From Deltaproteobacteria bacterium (GTDB lineage Bacteria > Desulfobacterota > Desulfobacteria > Desulfobacterales > JAHEIW01): DNA of 36,157 nucleotides. A model generated the notes under the pieces. The model was not told where the DNA came from and did no database searches. It saw only the letters and a list, made by a program, of their open reading frames with translations. Shown in pieces: positions 33,574-36,157 of this stretch. The position numbers and the translations under genes are program-made. The stretch is taken from the NCBI GenBank assembly GCA_024639185.1, contig JAHEIW010000023.1, positions 1 to 36,157 on the forward strand. Direction: 5' to 3'. The stretch's first letter is position 1. Every line of letters starts with the position of its first letter.

Positions 33574-35244
33574 CTATGTGGCTTTGCCCGCTTTTGTTTT
33601 AGAGCGGCCTTTTTCATCTATCTTTCGCAACTCATTTTTCATGATCTTGCCGGTGTCGGTCATCGGCATTTCCGCCAAAAATTCGATTTCGCGCGGATAG
33701 GCGTGCGCCTCCAACCGGCCTTTGACATGCTGTTTGATGTCGTCTTCGAGCACTTTGTCCACCTTCACATCGGGCTCGGGCACAATGAAGGCTTTTACAA
33801 TTTCGCCTCTGATCTCATCCGGAACCCCGATAACAGCTGCCAGTTTGACGGCAGCGTGCTTGACCAGTGCATCCTCGACCTCGCCGGGACCGATGCGGTA
33901 ACCGCCGCTTTCAATGACGTAATCCTTGCGACCGGTAAACCAGAAGTAGCCGTTTTCATCTTTAGTCCCGTAATCTCCGGTGCGAAACCAGTCACCGATA
34001 AATCTTTTCTCGGTGGCTTCCGGATTGCCCCAGTATCCGAGGAAGATGCTGGGGTCCGGTCGCTTGATCGCGAATTCACCGTACGTGTCAGGTGACAGGA
34101 CGTTCCCCTGCTCATCGATGACTTCGACAATATGTCCCGGAATCGCGCGCCCCATGGAACCTGGGTGGACGTCCATAATTTTTGAACAATTGGCAACCAT
34201 AAAATCGCATTCGGTCATACCGTAATTTTCGTTGAATTTAACCCCCAGAGATCTCTGGCCCCATTCAAATAGATCCTTGCCCATGTTCTCACCGCCTACG
34301 GTGATGGATCTGAGTTCATCCAGATCAAAACGCTCTTTGGGGTTTTTGACGGCATGCATCATTATGCGAAAAGCTGTGGCAATGGCAAAAATCACCGTGA
34401 CGCCATACTTGGAAATGATGGAAAAAGCCTTTTCGGCGTCAAATCTGCCCGTTTTGGCATATTCGACGATGGCATGTCCGTAATGCATGGTGGGATACAG
34501 GGCGGTAAACGATCCTGCGATATAGGCCCAGTCGCAATGGGTCCACAGCAGATCACCCTTCTGGGGAAACAAGTCCAGAGAAAAACCCGTATTGGTGGCT
34601 TCGGCAATCATCAGTCGATGACCGTGAAGCGCGCCTTTAGGGGGACCGGTAGTTCCGGACGTATAAATGATTAAAGCCGGATCATCCGGTTTAGTGGCAA
34701 CTGGCGTAAAATAGCGGCTGCCCTTTTCTAATGTCGCCTCAAAGTCTAAGATATCCTTATCTTTATCCATTGCTGCATCGACGGCGATAATCAGTTTCAA
34801 ATCGGGAAGACGATCTTTGATTTCCAACACCTTTGGCAGATTTTTACGGTCGGTAATCACACCTCTGGCGCCGCTGTTTTTAAGGCGGTACTCGATGGCC
34901 ATGGTACCAAAGAGCTGAATCATGGGCACCAGGATGGCGCCTAGTTTGTAAACGGCAATATGGGAGATAAGGGTCTCCGGGGCCGGCGCCATCAAAATCC
35001 CGATGCGATCCCCCCGCTCGACACCCCATTCCCGCAGCGCATTGGCGAGTCGGTTGGAGGCGTTTTTTAATTCCCAGTAGGTGATTTTGTGCTCGCGTTC
35101 ATCCTCATCAAGGTATATCAGCGCTAAACGGTATTTGTCATTGGCCCATTTGTCGCAAATATCGACGCCGATGTTGAAAAATTCTGGAAACTCCCATTTG
35201 AAATTACGGCATATTTCTTCGTAGGTATTTCCCTGCCATACCAT
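33574..35244 (-). CDS. AMP-forming acyl-CoA synthetase
   Basis: ANL-superfamily ligase of 556 residues that activates a carboxylic acid to its CoA thioester via acyl-AMP. Motifs: LIIYTSGTTGPPKGALHGH near 191-209, NENYGMTECDF near 337-347 (adenine/acyl site), WFRTGDYG near 418-425, FTGRKDYVIESGGYRIGP near 434-451, and the catalytic lysine in MPMTDTGKIMKNE near 530-542. Two ATGs occur; the first (35250) abuts GAGGAG, so the second (35244), six bases further, is preferred. Stop TAG. The sequence resembles medium-chain/benzoate-type synthetases. It lies between a ferredoxin gene and the crotonase gene. Its substrate might be an acid delivered by one of the AORs, but this is inference. Confidence 0.93.
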   Translation of the reverse strand: MVWQGNTYEEICRNFKWEFPEFFNIGVDICDKWANDKYRLALIYLDEDEREHKITYWELKNASNRLANALREWGVERGDRIGILMAPAPETLISHIAVYKLGAILVPMIQLFGTMAIEYRLKNSGARGVITDRKNLPKVLEIKDRLPDLKLIIAVDAAMDKDKDILDFEATLEKGSRYFTPVATKPDDPALIIYTSGTTGPPKGALHGHRLMIAEATNTGFSLDLFPQKGDLLWTHCDWAYIAGSFTALYPTMHYGHAIVEYAKTGRFDAEKAFSIISKYGVTVIFAIATAFRIMMHAVKNPKERFDLDELRSITVGGENMGKDLFEWGQRSLGVKFNENYGMTECDFMVANCSKIMDVHPGSMGRAIPGHIVEVIDEQGNVLSPDTYGEFAIKRPDPSIFLGYWGNPEATEKRFIGDWFRTGDYGTKDENGYFWFTGRKDYVIESGGYRIGPGEVEDALVKHAAVKLAAVIGVPDEIRGEIVKAFIVPEPDVKVDKVLEDDIKQHVKGRLEAHAYPREIEFLAEMPMTDTGKIMKNELRKIDEKGRSKTKAGKAT

Positions 35245-35295
35245 AACCATCTCCTCTTTTCTGGATAAGGTTCAGAGGTTCAGGGTTCGCAATAA

Positions 35296-35361
35296 GTGTT
35301 CAGGTGTCAGGTGTCAGGGTCGATCAGAAGGGCTGACACCTGAACACTGACACCTGACACC
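35296..35361. repeat. Inverted repeat built from GGTGTCA units (copy 2)
   Basis: The left arm (about 35296-35317) contains two GGTGTCAG-type units after GTGTTCA; the right arm (35333-35361) is complementary. It belongs to the same type as 27794-27878 and lies between the ferredoxin and acyl-CoA synthetase genes. Confidence 0.75.
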
Positions 35362-35437
35362 AAAGAATTTGTGTTGATTATAGAACTCAACTTAAATGGG
35401 CTACACGACTTTAATAACATTTTTGTGTAATCTATGG

Positions 35438-35968
35438 TTAGCACAGTTCCTTATCCGGAAGGACATTCAATGGCCCGGGCGATTCCTGAATGATCTCCTG
35501 GGCATTTATAATACGCTGGGCCGCAGCGCGTTTGAGACTGATATTGACCTGCTCGCTATTCACGTACTCCAGCGCACCGGACGGGCATACCTTGACACAG
35601 GTTGGGTCGCCATCGCACTGATTGCAAACAATGGATTTGCCCAGGTTGCGGTCGACAAAACAGGCCCCGAAAGGGCAGGCGTAACTGCAGGAACTGCAGC
35701 CGATACATTTTTTTTCACTGATGATACGGGCGCCTGTTTGCGGATCTCGGCTGATGGCATTCACCGGGCAGACCAACTCGCACATCGCTGTCTCACATTG
35801 CATACAGGTGGACGGGATAAACTTGTATTGTCCGTTTTCTTCGGATTTGATAGCCCGAATCCGCGATCGTTCCGGATTGCATTCTTTCATATTTCTCAGA
35901 GAGCAGCTGACCTCGCACATCTGGCATCCGCTGCACTTTTCGGGGTAAATAACGATTACGTTTCCCAT
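35438..35968 (-). CDS. Four-cluster ferredoxin-type electron transfer protein
   Basis: Protein of 176 residues with four [4Fe-4S] cysteine sets: C12-x2-C15-x2-C18-x3-C22, CMQCETAMCELVCP near 55-68, CIGCSSCSYACP near 88-99 and CNQCDGDPTCVKVCP near 115-129. It is of the HycB/AorA type and cytoplasmic, with no signal. ATG at 35968 has GGAGG upstream; stop TAA. It resembles the ferredoxin subunit beside the AOR at 9833-11674, but here no catalytic subunit is adjacent in the window. It may serve one of the lone AORs. A perfect AATTAGT-C-ACTAATT palindrome lies 48 bases upstream. Confidence 0.92.
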   Translation of the reverse strand: MGNVIVIYPEKCSGCQMCEVSCSLRNMKECNPERSRIRAIKSEENGQYKFIPSTCMQCETAMCELVCPVNAISRDPQTGARIISEKKCIGCSSCSYACPFGACFVDRNLGKSIVCNQCDGDPTCVKVCPSGALEYVNSEQVNISLKRAAAQRIINAQEIIQESPGPLNVLPDKELC

Positions 35969-36015
35969 TCACTAACCTCCATCGGAATTAGAATCAATCT
36001 TAAGTTTATATAGAA

Positions 36016-36030
36016 AATTAGTCACTAATT
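36016..36030. promoter_or_regulatory. Palindromic operator candidate upstream of the ferredoxin gene
   Basis: AATTAGTCACTAATT is a perfect 7-1-7 palindrome, 48 bases before the start of the ferredoxin gene that heads module 4. No recognised family consensus. The remaining sequence to the right edge shows no gene. Confidence 0.5.
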
Positions 36031-36157
36031 GACATGACCGGTTCCCATTTATTTAATTGGCACACTATATTTAATCAAATCGGTTTGCCATATGGGCAAG
36101 CCAGATTGTATCGGGTGCAGGCCATTAAGCCGTGGTCTGAGATACGCCGCATCTACT

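Overview
The window reads as a chromosome segment of a strict anaerobe, most likely a sulfate-reducing Desulfobacterota (Desulfobacterales type). This is inferred from gene content: corrinoid-dependent methylamine-type methyltransferases, a pyrrolysine amber codon, three tungsten aldehyde ferredoxin oxidoreductases (AORs), many ferredoxin-like proteins and a NarI/HdrE-like membrane Fe-S protein. No rRNA, tRNA, CRISPR array, phage gene or transposase was seen.

Module 1 (about 1-9491, all minus strand) runs from a candidate sigma-54 promoter through livK-livG-livF-livH-livM (ABC importer), a GABA-type aminotransferase, a 109-residue protein of unknown function, mtbB, mtbC (corrinoid protein) and the start of an AOR that leaves the window. 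mtbB (1542-2927) is split by an in-frame TAG at 1881-1883. The flanking sequence matches the pyrrolysine site of dimethylamine methyltransferases, so it should be read as one 461-residue Pyl protein.

Module 2 (9833-16237) has an NADH-linked AOR set resembling AorABCD on the minus strand: FAD oxidoreductase, MoaD-like protein, four-cluster ferredoxin and AOR. Divergent from it is a non-Pyl MttB-family methyltransferase. The intergenic region between them carries three GATGC-N6-GCATC palindromes. Next, on the minus strand, come a membrane-TPR protein and an unusual class III aminotransferase with a Cys4 insertion (16395-18552).

Module 3 (18765-30584) has a PAS-PAS-AAA+ sigma-54 activator divergent from a second non-Pyl MttB homologue, with a good -24/-12 promoter in front of the latter. 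A second livK-G-F-H-M importer, another AOR and a convergent GntR/FCD regulator follow. Module 4 (31094-35968, minus) encodes a four-cluster ferredoxin, an acyl-CoA synthetase, an enoyl-CoA hydratase/isomerase and a membrane heme/Fe-S protein.

Taken together the genes suggest a catabolic island for N-methylated amino compounds. Solutes are imported, demethylated to a corrinoid protein, deaminated by transaminase, and the resulting aldehyde is oxidised by AOR and possibly passed to CoA-thioester metabolism. Substrates are not identifiable from sequence alone. Gaps between operons are rich in foldback and REP-like repeats. The pyl genes, RamA-type activase and MtbA-type methylcorrinoid:acceptor methyltransferase are not in the window.
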